Shown here piece after piece: positions 6,947-15,762 of a DNA stretch of 64,000 nt. Numbering within the stretch: the first letter of the stretch is position 1; each line of letters opens with the position of its first letter. Source of the DNA: Actinophytocola sp963826035 (GTDB taxonomy: Bacteria > Actinomycetota > Actinomycetes > Mycobacteriales > Pseudonocardiaceae); contig CAWGVZ010000015.1 in assembly GCA_963826035.1 (NCBI GenBank), positions 868,001 to 932,000 of the forward strand. Reading direction: 5' to 3'. The notes under the pieces were generated by a model. The model had not been told where the DNA came from. It did no database searches and was given only the letters and a program-made list of their open reading frames with translations. Made by a program: the position numbers and the translations under genes.

Positions 6947-9373
6947 ATGGCGGTCGTTGGGCTCGTAGGTGATCTTTACGCTCTGCCGTGGCTCGGGGAG
7001 TCGTGGGGTTTTCTGGGGGTTGAACAAGCCTTGTTGAGGGTATTTCCTGCTGTCCTGACCGCGGTGCTCACCGCGGGTGTCCTGATCGCCGGCGCACCGG
7101 CCGGTGCGGCGCCCGCCGGCGCCGAGCCCGCGGCCGCGGCCGCCGCCTCGACGTTCACGCCGCGTTCCCCGGTTCGGGTGCTGGACACCCGCACCGGCGT
7201 CGGCGGCGTCTCCGGGGCGGTTCCCGCGCGGAGCACCATCTCGGTGAGCCTCGCCGCGCAGGTGCCGGCAAACGCGACCGCCGTGGTGCTGAACGTGACC
7301 GGCGTGAGCCTGTCGGCGAACACCTACGTCACCGTTTTCCCGGCCGGGCTCACCCGGCCGGCGACCTCGAGCCTGAACCTGCCGGCCGGGGACACCCGGG
7401 CCAACCAGGTCACGGTCACCCTCGGCACGGACCGCCGGCTCAGCCTGTACAACGAGGCCGGCAACACCCACCTGGTGGCCGACCTCGCCGGGTACTACGG
7501 AACCGGCACTGGCGCCGGGTTCACCGCGCTGCCGCCGAACCGGGTGCTCGACACCCGCCAGTCCGGCCCCAGGCCCGGCCCGGGCACCACCCGCGTGGTC
7601 GACCTCACCGGTCAGGTTCCCGAGTCCGCCACCGCCGTGACCTTCAATCTCACGGCCGTCGGGCCCACCGCCCCGACCTACGTGACGGCCTGGCCCACCG
7701 GATCGGCCCGGCCCACGTCGTCCAACGTCAACCTGCCCGCCGGCGAGACGCGGCCCAACCTGGTCACCGTCGCCGTCGGTCCCGGTCAGCAGGTCAGCCT
7801 GTACAACGACTCCGGTTCCACCCACCTCATCGTGGACGTGACCGGCTTCTACACCCCCGAGTACGGCGCCGCGTTCCTCCCGCTGGCCCCCGAGCGAGTG
7901 CTCGACACCCGCAACGGCACCGGCGTACGGGCAGGTCCGGTCGGACCGGACCAGGCCGTGGTCCTCGACCTCGCCGGGAAGGTTCCGGCAGCCGCGACCG
8001 GCGTCGCCATGAACCTCACCGGCCTCGGCGCGACCGCTCCCACGGTCGTCACCGCCTGGGAGGCCGCCGGCGACGTTCCGCTCGCGTCGACACTGAACCT
8101 CGTGCCGGGGCGGGCCATCCCGAACGCGGCGGTCATCGCCTTCGGCTCCTCCCGCATGGTCTCGTTCCACAACAACGCGGGGTCGGTACACCTTCTTGGC
8201 GATCTGGCCGGGGTGTTCGTCGTGGCGGACACCGCCCCGTGCGGGAGCGACTGCGCGTACGGCTGGGGCGCCAACTACGACCGGGGGCTCGGCAACGGCG
8301 ACATCGACGAGTACTCGTCGGTTCCTCGGCCGGTGGTGTCGCTGTCCGGGGTCCGGGAGGTCACCGGCAGCAGTGGCACCGGGTACGCGCTGCTGGCCGA
8401 CGGCACGGTGCGGGCGTGGGGCAGCAACCAGTCCGGCAGGCTCGGCAACGGCTGGGGCAGCGACTCGTACGGCCACTCGGCGGTACCGGTGCCGGTCGTC
8501 GGGCTGACCGACGTCACGGCGATCGAGGCACGCGGCTCCAGCGCGTACGCGTTGCGCGCGGACGGCACGGTCTGGGCGTGGGGGGAGAACTACTCCGGAC
8601 AGCTTGGCAACGGCACCCTGGTCTCGTCGGCGGTGCCGGTGCGGGTGTCCGGGTTGACCGACGTGACCGCGATCGGGGCGGGCGACGTCACCGGGTACGC
8701 GGTGCGCGCGGACGGCACCCTGTGGGCGTGGGGCAGCAACGGCGGCGGTCACCTGGGCACCGGCTCGACCGCCGAGCGCTCGACGACGCCGGTCCGGGTC
8801 ACGGCGCTCAGCGGTATCGTCGAGGTCGCCGGCGGCGGCCACAGCAACGGCACGTACGCGCTGGCCGAGGACGGCACGGTCTGGTCGTGGGGCTACAACT
8901 CCCTGGGAGCGCTGGGCACCGGCGAGTACTGCGACCCGGGCGTGCCCTGCCTGTCCCGCGTCCCGGTGCGGGTGACCGGGCTGACCGACGTGACCGCGGT
9001 GCGCAGCGGTGTCTACAACGGCCTCGCGCTCCGCGCCGACGGCACGGTGTGGATGTGGGGCACCAACGGCGATGGCGCCCTCGGCAACGGCGTCGAGTGC
9101 GAGTCCGGGGCACCGGAAACCTGCTCCAGCGCGACCCCGTCGCAGGTGGCCGACCTCGACGACGTCACCGCGCTGGCCGGCTTCTACGGCGGCGGCTACG
9201 CGCTCCGGGCGGACGGCACGGTGTGGTCGTGGGGCTTGAACCTCCAGGGCACCCTCGGCAACGACACGGTGACCCACCACACGACGGTGCCGGTACAGGT
9301 CCAGTCCCTGTCCGGTGCCACCGGGCTCGGCAGCGGTTCCAGTGGGGGATACGCGATCACGTCGACCCCCTGA
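6947..9373 (+). CDS. Secreted beta-propeller protein: three VLDTR domains plus RCC1 repeats
   Basis: After an Ala-rich hydrophobic export segment the protein has three tandem ~120-residue units. Each begins with RVLDTR and ends with a LYN..G.THL..D..G.Y block (bases ~7170-7500, 7530-7860, 7890-8220). About seven RCC1-type repeats follow, each with ALRADGTVWAWG.N..G.LGNG. This predicts a surface-exposed seven-bladed propeller used for binding; no catalytic motif is visible. The start is uncertain: ATG at 6947 gives an odd N-terminus, and TTG at 7031 or 7034 would begin directly at the signal peptide (LLRVFPAVLTAVLTAG). The function is unknown. Confidence 0.7.
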   Translation: MAVVGLVGDLYALPWLGESWGFLGVEQALLRVFPAVLTAVLTAGVLIAGAPAGAAPAGAEPAAAAAASTFTPRSPVRVLDTRTGVGGVSGAVPARSTISVSLAAQVPANATAVVLNVTGVSLSANTYVTVFPAGLTRPATSSLNLPAGDTRANQVTVTLGTDRRLSLYNEAGNTHLVADLAGYYGTGTGAGFTALPPNRVLDTRQSGPRPGPGTTRVVDLTGQVPESATAVTFNLTAVGPTAPTYVTAWPTGSARPTSSNVNLPAGETRPNLVTVAVGPGQQVSLYNDSGSTHLIVDVTGFYTPEYGAAFLPLAPERVLDTRNGTGVRAGPVGPDQAVVLDLAGKVPAAATGVAMNLTGLGATAPTVVTAWEAAGDVPLASTLNLVPGRAIPNAAVIAFGSSRMVSFHNNAGSVHLLGDLAGVFVVADTAPCGSDCAYGWGANYDRGLGNGDIDEYSSVPRPVVSLSGVREVTGSSGTGYALLADGTVRAWGSNQSGRLGNGWGSDSYGHSAVPVPVVGLTDVTAIEARGSSAYALRADGTVWAWGENYSGQLGNGTLVSSAVPVRVSGLTDVTAIGAGDVTGYAVRADGTLWAWGSNGGGHLGTGSTAERSTTPVRVTALSGIVEVAGGGHSNGTYALAEDGTVWSWGYNSLGALGTGEYCDPGVPCLSRVPVRVTGLTDVTAVRSGVYNGLALRADGTVWMWGTNGDGALGNGVECESGAPETCSSATPSQVADLDDVTALAGFYGGGYALRADGTVWSWGLNLQGTLGNDTVTHHTTVPVQVQSLSGATGLGSGSSGGYAITSTP

Positions 9374-9406
9374 CGCCAGCCCGGTCCGCTAGCGGGACGC
9401 GTGTCG

Positions 9407-11890
9407 TTACTCGGCGCGGACGTTGTCGATGTGGACCTGGTCACCGCCGTTGAGGAAGACCCAGACGGCGGTGATCTGGCTGAGGTCGAGGGTCACCCCG
9501 GCGGGGCACTCGATCTCGTCGAAGGACTCGGTGATCGTGCGGGCGGTGCCCTGGGCGACCCACGCCCAGCGGCCCCCCTGGCACCAGGCCATGCCGGGAC
9601 CGACCTGCACGGCGATCTCGCCGGAGGTGCCGGCCGTCGGGCCGCCCTTCACGTCGAACTTGAGCGCCGAGCGCCCCGTGAGATCCAACGGCTCGGTCAG
9701 GGGTCGCCCGAACCAGTTGCCGGACAACGGAGTGTGCACCTCGAGCCCCTGCTCGCCGTCGGTGTGGAAGACGGCCGACCGCGCCATGGTTCCCCCGTCG
9801 CCCGGGTTCGCGATCGTCCAGTCCTCGGTGCCCGACTCGAAGGAGAACAGGGTCTGTTCGGTCGGCAGCACGGGATCGCTCGGTGTGCTGGCGCCGCAGG
9901 TAAGGATCGGCGACGCCCAGTCGGCGTGGTCGTGGATGGTGGTTCCGTCCGGTGCGGCACCGCTTCCCGTGGTGACCATGCGCAGCCACCTGGCGCCGGT
10001 GAGGTCGGCGGTGAGCGTGCGCGGTGGTTCGCCGGCAACGACGTCGGAGGCCGCGGCCGCCGCCGTGTCGTCGGCGTAGACGGTGAACGATGCCGGCACG
10101 GCCGCCGTGGTCTCGTCGTCGAGCCCCACGTCGGTGGTCAGGTTCGAACACCGGCCGCCTAGGTAGTAGACGATCTCGCTGGGTGCGGTGGTGCCGAAGC
10201 CCCTGGTGTACACCCGGCCGCCGATGGTGAGGAGCGACCCGTCGCCGTCGGAGTCACCACCGTTGCTCAGGTCGGTCTCCACCGGGCCGCGGGCGTTGTC
10301 GGTGCTGACGGGCAGGAGGGTGCTGAGGTGTCTCCTGCCGTCCTCGGGGGCGGTCACCACGGCGGACACGACCTCGCTCGACGAGGTCCCGGCCCGGCCG
10401 GGCCCCCAGGAGTAGTCGGCGGTGACCGCGATGGGGTAGCGGCCGGCGGCGGTGCCTTCGGGAACCGTGACCGTCCATTCCGTCCGGAGTGCCTCGTCCG
10501 TCGCCAGCCTGCGTCGTCGCGGGTCCGTCGAGGCGGTGACCGTCCATCCGTCCGGCGCCCGCACGCCGACCCTGACGTTCCGGATAGCGCCGGCGCCGCG
10601 GTTGGTCGCGGCCGTGGTCAACGTGCCGCCCGTGCCGGGAACGAGCGTGCCGAGGGCCGCCCCCACGGTCACCAACGGTGGGACAGCGGTGGCGTCACGC
10701 AGCGGCCGCACCCGGTAGACCACGGTGCCGTGCGCCGGCACGGCGGCCGAGATCGTGGACCTTGCCTGCCGCACGTCCCCCGTCCACACGTCGCGCAGGC
10801 GATAGCCACGCGCTTGTGGAAGCCCGGTCTCGCTCGCCGGGACGTCGACGGTCGCCAGGGCGTCGGTCGAGTTGTACAGCGCGATCGCCCGTTCTCCGCC
10901 CGCCAGTGGTTTGTCGAGGACCATCAGCCCGTCCCGGTCGGAGACCACCGCCCCCTGAACGCCGAGCCGGTCCTGGTCGATGGCGATGATCTCCTCGTTC
11001 CCCAGGATCGCCAACGTCTCCGGTGACGCGGTGCGCACGTCGGTGCCGATGAGCAGCGGTGCGGCCATCATGGCCCACATGCTCATGTGGGTCCGGTATT
11101 CGGTGTCGGTCATGCCCCCGTTGCCGATCTCCATCATGTCGGGGTCGTTCCAGTTGCCAGGGCCGGCGTACGGGTACAGCGGCGCGTTCTGCGCGATGAT
11201 CGAGCGGAGGCTGGGCCAGTTGTCGCTGATATCGCCGGTGGTCCGCCACAGGTCGCCCACGTCGGCGGCCCACTGCCACGGCTGGGACTGACCCCACTCG
11301 CAGATCGCGTAGACGATGGGCTTGCCGGTCTTGTCCAGCGCGTCGCGCATCGCCGTGTAGCGCCTGATGAAGTCGGCCTGTGAGCCGTCGGACTGGTTGT
11401 GGCAGTTGTCGTACTTCAGATAGTCGACACCCCAGTCGGCCCAGGTCTGCGCGTCCAGCTCCTCCTTGCCGAGGCTGCCGGGGAAGCCGGCGCAGGTTCT
11501 GGTGCCGGCGTCGCCGTAGATCCCCAGCTTCAGGCCCTTGCCGTGCACATAGTCCGCGAGCCCGGCGATTCCGTTGGGAAACTTGACCGGGTCGGGGACC
11601 AGTCGGCCGTCCGCGCCGCGCTCCCGCGTCGACCAGCAGTCATCGATGTTCACGTACTCATAGCCGCGCTCGGCGAGTCCGGACGAGATCAGGGCGTCGG
11701 CCGTTTCCTTGATAAGCGTTTCGTTCACATCGCAGCCGAACGCATTCCAGTTGTTGAAGCCCATCGGCGGAATGGGCACGAGCGTTTCGGCGGCGGCTGG
11801 GGGAGCGGTCGATGCCGAGGCCGGGCTTCCGGTAGTGACCAGTGCCAGAGAAAGCGTCAGGACCGTGAATCTTGAGACCAGGCCTCGCAT
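9407..11890 (-). CDS. Secreted GH27 alpha-galactosidase with NEW3, NPCBM and C-terminal binding domains
   Basis: This is an 827-residue exported enzyme. The signal peptide (about residues 1-27) precedes a GH27 (alpha/beta)8 barrel starting PPMGFNNWNAFGC. The nucleophile Asp is in YLKYDNC, the expected acid/base Asp in the GDISDNW block, and GNWNDPDMM is also conserved. It would remove terminal alpha-galactose (or related sugars) outside the cell. After the catalytic part come a beta-sandwich, a NEW3-like domain (about 425-520), an NPCBM domain (about 530-650) and a jelly-roll carbohydrate-binding domain (about 665-827). GGAGG precedes the ATG. Paired direct repeats upstream (11975-12051) may be its operators. 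Confidence 0.88.
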   Translation of the reverse strand: MRGLVSRFTVLTLSLALVTTGSPASASTAPPAAAETLVPIPPMGFNNWNAFGCDVNETLIKETADALISSGLAERGYEYVNIDDCWSTRERGADGRLVPDPVKFPNGIAGLADYVHGKGLKLGIYGDAGTRTCAGFPGSLGKEELDAQTWADWGVDYLKYDNCHNQSDGSQADFIRRYTAMRDALDKTGKPIVYAICEWGQSQPWQWAADVGDLWRTTGDISDNWPSLRSIIAQNAPLYPYAGPGNWNDPDMMEIGNGGMTDTEYRTHMSMWAMMAAPLLIGTDVRTASPETLAILGNEEIIAIDQDRLGVQGAVVSDRDGLMVLDKPLAGGERAIALYNSTDALATVDVPASETGLPQARGYRLRDVWTGDVRQARSTISAAVPAHGTVVYRVRPLRDATAVPPLVTVGAALGTLVPGTGGTLTTAATNRGAGAIRNVRVGVRAPDGWTVTASTDPRRRRLATDEALRTEWTVTVPEGTAAGRYPIAVTADYSWGPGRAGTSSSEVVSAVVTAPEDGRRHLSTLLPVSTDNARGPVETDLSNGGDSDGDGSLLTIGGRVYTRGFGTTAPSEIVYYLGGRCSNLTTDVGLDDETTAAVPASFTVYADDTAAAAASDVVAGEPPRTLTADLTGARWLRMVTTGSGAAPDGTTIHDHADWASPILTCGASTPSDPVLPTEQTLFSFESGTEDWTIANPGDGGTMARSAVFHTDGEQGLEVHTPLSGNWFGRPLTEPLDLTGRSALKFDVKGGPTAGTSGEIAVQVGPGMAWCQGGRWAWVAQGTARTITESFDEIECPAGVTLDLSQITAVWVFLNGGDQVHIDNVRAE

Positions 11891-11974
11891 CGAACGACCT
11901 CCAGGGACGACGCTGCCGCGTGGTGGAATCTCTCGATGACAGCACCGAACCGGTTCAGCGTCAACTGTTTCCAG

Positions 11975-12051
11975 AACTTATCTTTTTCAGTAAACGCCCT
12001 GAACAAACCCTACGTGGCGAGCTCTCCGTGCCAACTTATCCAGTTCAGTAA
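11975..12051. promoter_or_regulatory. Direct repeat pair upstream of the alpha-galactosidase gene
   Basis: AACTTATC-N3-TTCAGTAA occurs at 11975-11993 and again at 12033-12051, 58 bases apart on the same strand, differing only in the 3-base spacer. Two such copies in a short AT-richer intergenic stretch upstream of the (-) alpha-galactosidase gene suggest operators for a sugar-responsive repressor or activator. No regulator gene is adjacent. Nothing else is seen in the remaining intergenic DNA (11891-12151). Confidence 0.4.
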
Positions 12052-12151
12052 CCTGCATTGGTGGAACACTGGAGCGCTCCCGAGGGCGTCGAAACTGGAT
12101 CGATCCGAAACGGCACTGGCCTGATGGACCGGAACAGGCGAGACTTGGTGT

Positions 12152-12349
12152 GTGACGGGCTTCGTGGTGCTGACGGTCGGTGTCGTGTGTGTTCTGGTCG
12201 GTGGCGTGTGGGCGCTGCAGGGGATGGGGATCATCGGCGGGAGTTTCATGTCGAGCTCGCCGACCTGGCTGGTGATCGGGCTCGTGGTCGCGGCCGCCGG
12301 CCTGGCGATGATCATCGTGGGTGCGCGCGGCAGGCGGAAGAAGGTCTGA
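12152..12349 (+). CDS. Small two-helix membrane protein
   Basis: This 65-residue protein has two hydrophobic helices (about residues 3-22 and 39-57), a short loop with MGIIGGSFM, and a basic tail GRRKKV. It resembles small conserved actinobacterial membrane proteins of unknown function. The start is GTG; no strong ribosome site is visible. It lies between the divergent alpha-galactosidase gene and the convergent ABC transporter gene. Confidence 0.55.
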   Translation: MTGFVVLTVGVVCVLVGGVWALQGMGIIGGSFMSSSPTWLVIGLVVAAAGLAMIIVGARGRRKKV

Positions 12350-12368
12350 ACCTGCTCCCGGCATCGCG

Positions 12369-14186
12369 TCAGTGGTCGCCGGCCGGCACGCTCTCGTCCG
12401 CCGCGCGGTAGCCGGCCGCCTGGAGGTGGAACAGGCGCGCGTACTCACCGCCGCACGCGAGCAGCTCGCCGTGCGTGCCCTGCTCCACCACCCGCCCCGC
12501 ACCGAGCACGACGATCTGGTCGGCGTCGCGGATCGCGCCGAGGCGGTGGGAGATCAGCACGCTCGTGGCGCCCGCGCGGTGCCGGCGCAGGCTCTGGTGG
12601 ATCTCGTGCTCGGCCGCCGCGTCGAGGCCCGACGACGGCTCGTCGAGGATGAGGAGGTCGCGGCCGTCGCGCATGAAGCTGCGTGCCAGCGCCACCCGCT
12701 GCCACTGACCGCCGGAGAGCAGCACACCGTCCTCGTCGGCCTCCAGGTCGGCGAACTCCCGCGACAGCAGCGTGTCGTAGCCCCTCGGCAGCGCCGACAG
12801 CACCCGGTCGACGCCGGCGCGGGTGGCCGCCGAGGTGATCCGGTCGCGGTCGGTCAGCGCACCGACGTCGCCGACGCCGATGTTCTCCGCCGCGGACAGG
12901 TCGTAGGTGACGTAGTCCTGGAACACCGCGCCGATCCGCGCACGCAGCTCGGTCACCGACATATCCCGCAGATCGACGCCGTCCCACCGGATCGAGCCCC
13001 GCGTCGGGTCGTGGAACCGGCACAGCAGCTTCACGAGCGTGCTCTTGCCGGCGCCGTTCAGCCCGACCAGCGCGACCGCGCTCCCACTCGGGACACGCAG
13101 ATCCACCCCACGCAGCACCCACGGCTGGTCCTCGCCGTAGCGGAACCACACGTCCCGCAGCTCGATCCCGTTCCGCAGCGGCGGCACGGGCCGGGGCTCC
13201 GCCGCGAGCGGCAGGTCGGGCTCCGCGGCCAGCACGGCGCGGTAGTGGTCGTACATCAGCAGCGACTCGTAGACCGACGACACCTGGTGCACGACCGCCG
13301 TGATGCCGCCCTGCAGGCCGGTCACCCCGACGATGAACGCCGACACGGCCCCCACCCCCAGCTCACCGCGTCCCGCCGCCGTGATCGCCCACACCAGACC
13401 GCCGCCGAGCACGACCGCCGACAGCAACCCGAGGCCGAGCTGCGCGCGCATCTCGTGGAGGTCCATGCGCCTGCGGTGACGGTCCGCGCCCGTCAGCTCC
13501 GCGATCATCCGCACGCGGAACAGGTCGAACAGCCCGAACAGCCGCAGCTCCTTCGCCGCCGTGAGGTTGGTCTGCAGGTCGGCGTAGAAGTGCTCCCGGC
13601 GCTCGGCCGGGCTGACGCGCATGAGCATCCGCATCCGTGCCCTGCCGAGCGCGGTCTCCGCGGCGAGCGCCGGCACCACCCCGAGCGCGGCGACGCCGGC
13701 GACCACGGGACTGATCGCGGCGAGCACGAGCACGAGACCGGCGAGGGTCAGAAGCCCCTGTGTCAGCGCGAGCGTGCCGTCCACCACGCCGCCGGGGCTG
13801 ACCCGGCCGGCGTGCGCCGCCACCCGCAGCCGGTCGTGGAACTCCGGGTTCTCCAGCCGTCCGAGCCCCGGCATCCGGGCGGTCGCCAGGTACAGGTCCG
13901 AGGAAGCACGCCGCCCGACCGCCCTGCCGACCTCGGCACGCACGTAGCCCGTCACCGACGGGACGGCCGCCGTCGCGAGACCGGTGACCACGAGCCCGAC
14001 CGCGCTCGGCACGAGGCCGGGGTGCCCGTCGGCGGCGAGCGCGTCGAGCACCGACCTGAGCAGCCACACGCCCGCGGCCGGCAGCACCGCCGCGACGACC
14101 GTGCCGGCCAGCTGACAGGTCAGCCACCCCGGCGCGGCCCGCCAGGCGAGCCGCATGGCGGGCCACACGCCACGGAGAGCGGTCAC
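12369..14186 (-). CDS. ABC exporter, fused membrane and ATPase domains
   Basis: This 605-residue half-transporter has about six membrane helices in the first 300 residues. An ATPase domain follows, with Walker A GLNGAGKSTLV, signature LSGGQWQRVAL, Walker B LLILDEPSSGLD and the His-loop in LISHRL. It works as a dimer to export a substrate. The GTG start at 14186 overlaps the stop of the redoxin gene (GTGTGA), so the two are translationally coupled. With the Cys-rich peptide gene upstream, the likely cargo is a disulfide-rich peptide (inference). Confidence 0.85.
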   Translation of the reverse strand: MTALRGVWPAMRLAWRAAPGWLTCQLAGTVVAAVLPAAGVWLLRSVLDALAADGHPGLVPSAVGLVVTGLATAAVPSVTGYVRAEVGRAVGRRASSDLYLATARMPGLGRLENPEFHDRLRVAAHAGRVSPGGVVDGTLALTQGLLTLAGLVLVLAAISPVVAGVAALGVVPALAAETALGRARMRMLMRVSPAERREHFYADLQTNLTAAKELRLFGLFDLFRVRMIAELTGADRHRRRMDLHEMRAQLGLGLLSAVVLGGGLVWAITAAGRGELGVGAVSAFIVGVTGLQGGITAVVHQVSSVYESLLMYDHYRAVLAAEPDLPLAAEPRPVPPLRNGIELRDVWFRYGEDQPWVLRGVDLRVPSGSAVALVGLNGAGKSTLVKLLCRFHDPTRGSIRWDGVDLRDMSVTELRARIGAVFQDYVTYDLSAAENIGVGDVGALTDRDRITSAATRAGVDRVLSALPRGYDTLLSREFADLEADEDGVLLSGGQWQRVALARSFMRDGRDLLILDEPSSGLDAAAEHEIHQSLRRHRAGATSVLISHRLGAIRDADQIVVLGAGRVVEQGTHGELLACGGEYARLFHLQAAGYRAADESVPAGDH

Positions 14187-14725
14187 ACCGGGATCGGCGC
14201 CGACAGCCGCTCGACCCGATTCTCCGTCGCACGGATCACGCCGTCCTGTTCGAGCACCGCGAACGCGGGATAGCCGCGGAGGTCGAACGCCTGCTGCACC
14301 GGACCGAGCTCGTCCTCGCGCACCACCTGAGCGACGTCGGCGAGCGTGGCGGCCATGGGCGTCGCGACGTTGTCGTCGCCCCCGGCCAGCACCGCGAGCA
14401 CCTGCGCACGACCACCGGGGTGGGCGCCGGCCAGCGTGACGAACTTCGGCAGCTCGTCCTTGCACGGAGCGCAGCCGGGGGAGAAGAAGGCGACGAGCGT
14501 CGGCCCGGCGAGCGAGCCACGCGAGACCGGCCTGCCGTCCACAGTGGACGCCTCGAAGTCGTCGACCAGCTCGCCGGCCGACCGGATCAGGTCCGACCCC
14601 TGGCTCGACATCTTGTTCAGTACTTCGGTGTGCTCGCGGAGCCTGCGGACGATGCCGAAGCAGAACACCAAGTTGACGACGCAGAACACGCCGAGGAGCA
14701 CGACGGCGGCAACCAGTGCTGCCAT
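14183..14725 (-). CDS. Membrane-anchored TlpA-like thioredoxin-fold redoxin
   Basis: An N-terminal membrane anchor (about residues 2-25) is followed by a thioredoxin-like domain with a CxxC active site in SPGCAPCKDEL and the downstream GYPAFAVL strand with its cis-Pro. It should catalyse thiol-disulfide exchange outside the membrane. It lies between a 12-cysteine peptide gene and an ABC exporter gene, so it may form or proofread the disulfides of that peptide (inference). ATG at 14725 follows a GAAAGGAA ribosome site. Confidence 0.8.
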   Translation of the reverse strand: MAALVAAVVLLGVFCVVNLVFCFGIVRRLREHTEVLNKMSSQGSDLIRSAGELVDDFEASTVDGRPVSRGSLAGPTLVAFFSPGCAPCKDELPKFVTLAGAHPGGRAQVLAVLAGGDDNVATPMAATLADVAQVVREDELGPVQQAFDLRGYPAFAVLEQDGVIRATENRVERLSAPIPV

Positions 14726-14769
14726 GTCAGTTCCTTTCTGTGGTGGCTAGATCACAAGGCTGGCTATCG

Positions 14770-14824
14770 TGCAGGGAAAGCGTCGTTCCCTGCGTTGACC
14801 GCAGGGAACGACGCTTTCCCTGCA
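14770..14824. terminator. Perfect 24-bp inverted repeat with GTTGACC loop
   Basis: Two perfectly complementary 24-base arms (14770-14793 and 14801-14824) flank the 7-base loop GTTGACC. Each arm is itself a hairpin (CAGGGAA / TTCCCTG around AGCGTCG). It lies between the Cys-rich peptide gene and the redoxin gene, so it could be an intra-operon attenuator or an RNA-stabilising element. It belongs to the same repeat family as 6021, 29602 and 60504. Confidence 0.6.
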
Positions 14825-14863
14825 TGAGGCACCCGGCCCGGTGTCAGCGCAGGTCACGCCCAG

Positions 14864-15079
14864 TTAGCAGCGGTAGCCGCAGCCGGCGGCGGTCAGGCAG
14901 GAGCGGCTCAGCACTCGGCTGCAGTCGCAGTTACGACAGACGCGTGCGCAGCGCGTCGTGCAGACCGTGCTCGGCACGCACTCCGGCTCGCAGCCGTTGC
15001 AGGCACACGCGCCGGCTGTCGTCTTCGGGACCACCAGGCTGACCAGCCGGTCCGCCAGCACGTTCAACGTCCTTCTCAT
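14864..15079 (-). CDS. Small peptide with 12 cysteines, candidate exported or modified peptide
   Basis: This 71-residue product starts at ATG 15079, chosen because AAGGAG lies 6 bases upstream. It has an N-terminal ~25-residue leader-like part (MRRTLNVLADRLVSLVV), then a ~45-residue tail holding 12 Cys, in clusters such as ACACNGC and CRNCDC. Cys density this high points to disulfides, metal binding or a RiPP-type core. It sits beside a TlpA-like redoxin, an ABC exporter and a signal-peptidase remnant, which fits a secreted cysteine-rich peptide system. No known family is recognised. Confidence 0.6.
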   Translation of the reverse strand: MRRTLNVLADRLVSLVVPKTTAGACACNGCEPECVPSTVCTTRCARVCRNCDCSRVLSRSCLTAAGCGYRC

Positions 15080-15204
15080 GAGTTCTCCTTCATCGTCGAC
15101 TTCGGCGGCACCCGATTCGAACAAGCGGCGTATGACACCGGACCCTCACATCGCCCTCACGACGCGCACACCCTGTTGGCCACATTCCGACGCACTAACC
15201 CCCG

Positions 15205-15435
15205 CGAGTCCCACGTTCGGAGCGGGTGACTTCCACGTTCACGACACGCGAGTCCCACATTCGGACTGGGCGAGTCCCACGTTCGAGTCCTGGAGCGGCG
15301 CCGCTCGGTATGCCATGAACGTGGGACTCGTTGGTTCTGAACGTGGGACTCGCTGGTTCTGAACGTGGGACTCGCTGGTTCTGAACGTGGGACTCGCTGG
15401 GTTTGAACGTGGGACTCGCTGGGTTTGAATGTTGG
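15205..15435. repeat. GTGGGACTCG repeat array (inverted block plus tandem copies)
   Basis: The left part has CGAGTCCCACGTTC-like units (about 15205-15285). The right part has five to six tandem ~22-base units built on GAACGTGGGACTCGCTGG (about 15314-15435) in the opposite orientation. The two halves could pair into a large hairpin. It is not a CRISPR: there are no unique spacers. It abuts a truncated signal peptidase gene, so it may have caused or marked a rearrangement. Confidence 0.75.
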
Positions 15436-15675
15436 CCGGTACGAGCACCGGGAATCAGCCGGGCGACCCACCGTGGTTGATCAAGCGGGCGGTGGCGGTG
15501 CCCGGCGACACGGTGCCGCGGGTGCCCGCGCTCGCCGGCGCCGAGGAGTCCGTCGTGCCGGCCGGTTCGCTGGTCGTGCTCGGCGACAACCCCCGCGCGA
15601 GCTTCGACTCGCGGCAGGCCGGCTACTTCCGCGCCGACACCCTCCTCGGTGTCGTCGTGCGCAGGATGTCGCCCT
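15429..15675 (+). pseudogene. S26 signal peptidase remnant (5' half missing)
   Basis: The frame shows the C-terminal half of a type I signal peptidase: WLIKRAVAVPGD with the catalytic Lys, then VPAGSLVVLGDN, S.DSRQAGYF and LLGVVVRRM. The membrane anchor and the catalytic Ser region are absent, replaced by the repeat array, and no stop codon follows the homologous part. It is therefore a remnant. Originally it may have cleaved the exported peptide encoded at 14864-15079 (inference). Confidence 0.65.
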
Positions 15676-15762
15676 GGACGGCACCGCACATCCTGACTGT
15701 GCCAACCCTTTCCGATCACCGGACGGCGTTCGACAATCCCGCCGGGACGGAGGGAGGTCGGC

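Noticed and set aside
6830..9280. Long (-) strand open frame antisense to the RCC1-repeat gene
   Set aside because: It is a GC-rich shadow frame: low-complexity Arg/Gly/Ala composition, no family motif, and the opposite strand has clear RCC1 repeats. Only the part below 6829 is a real gene.
15205..15435. CRISPR array
   Set aside because: The repeated units abut directly or appear in inverted orientation, there are no unique spacers and no cas genes.
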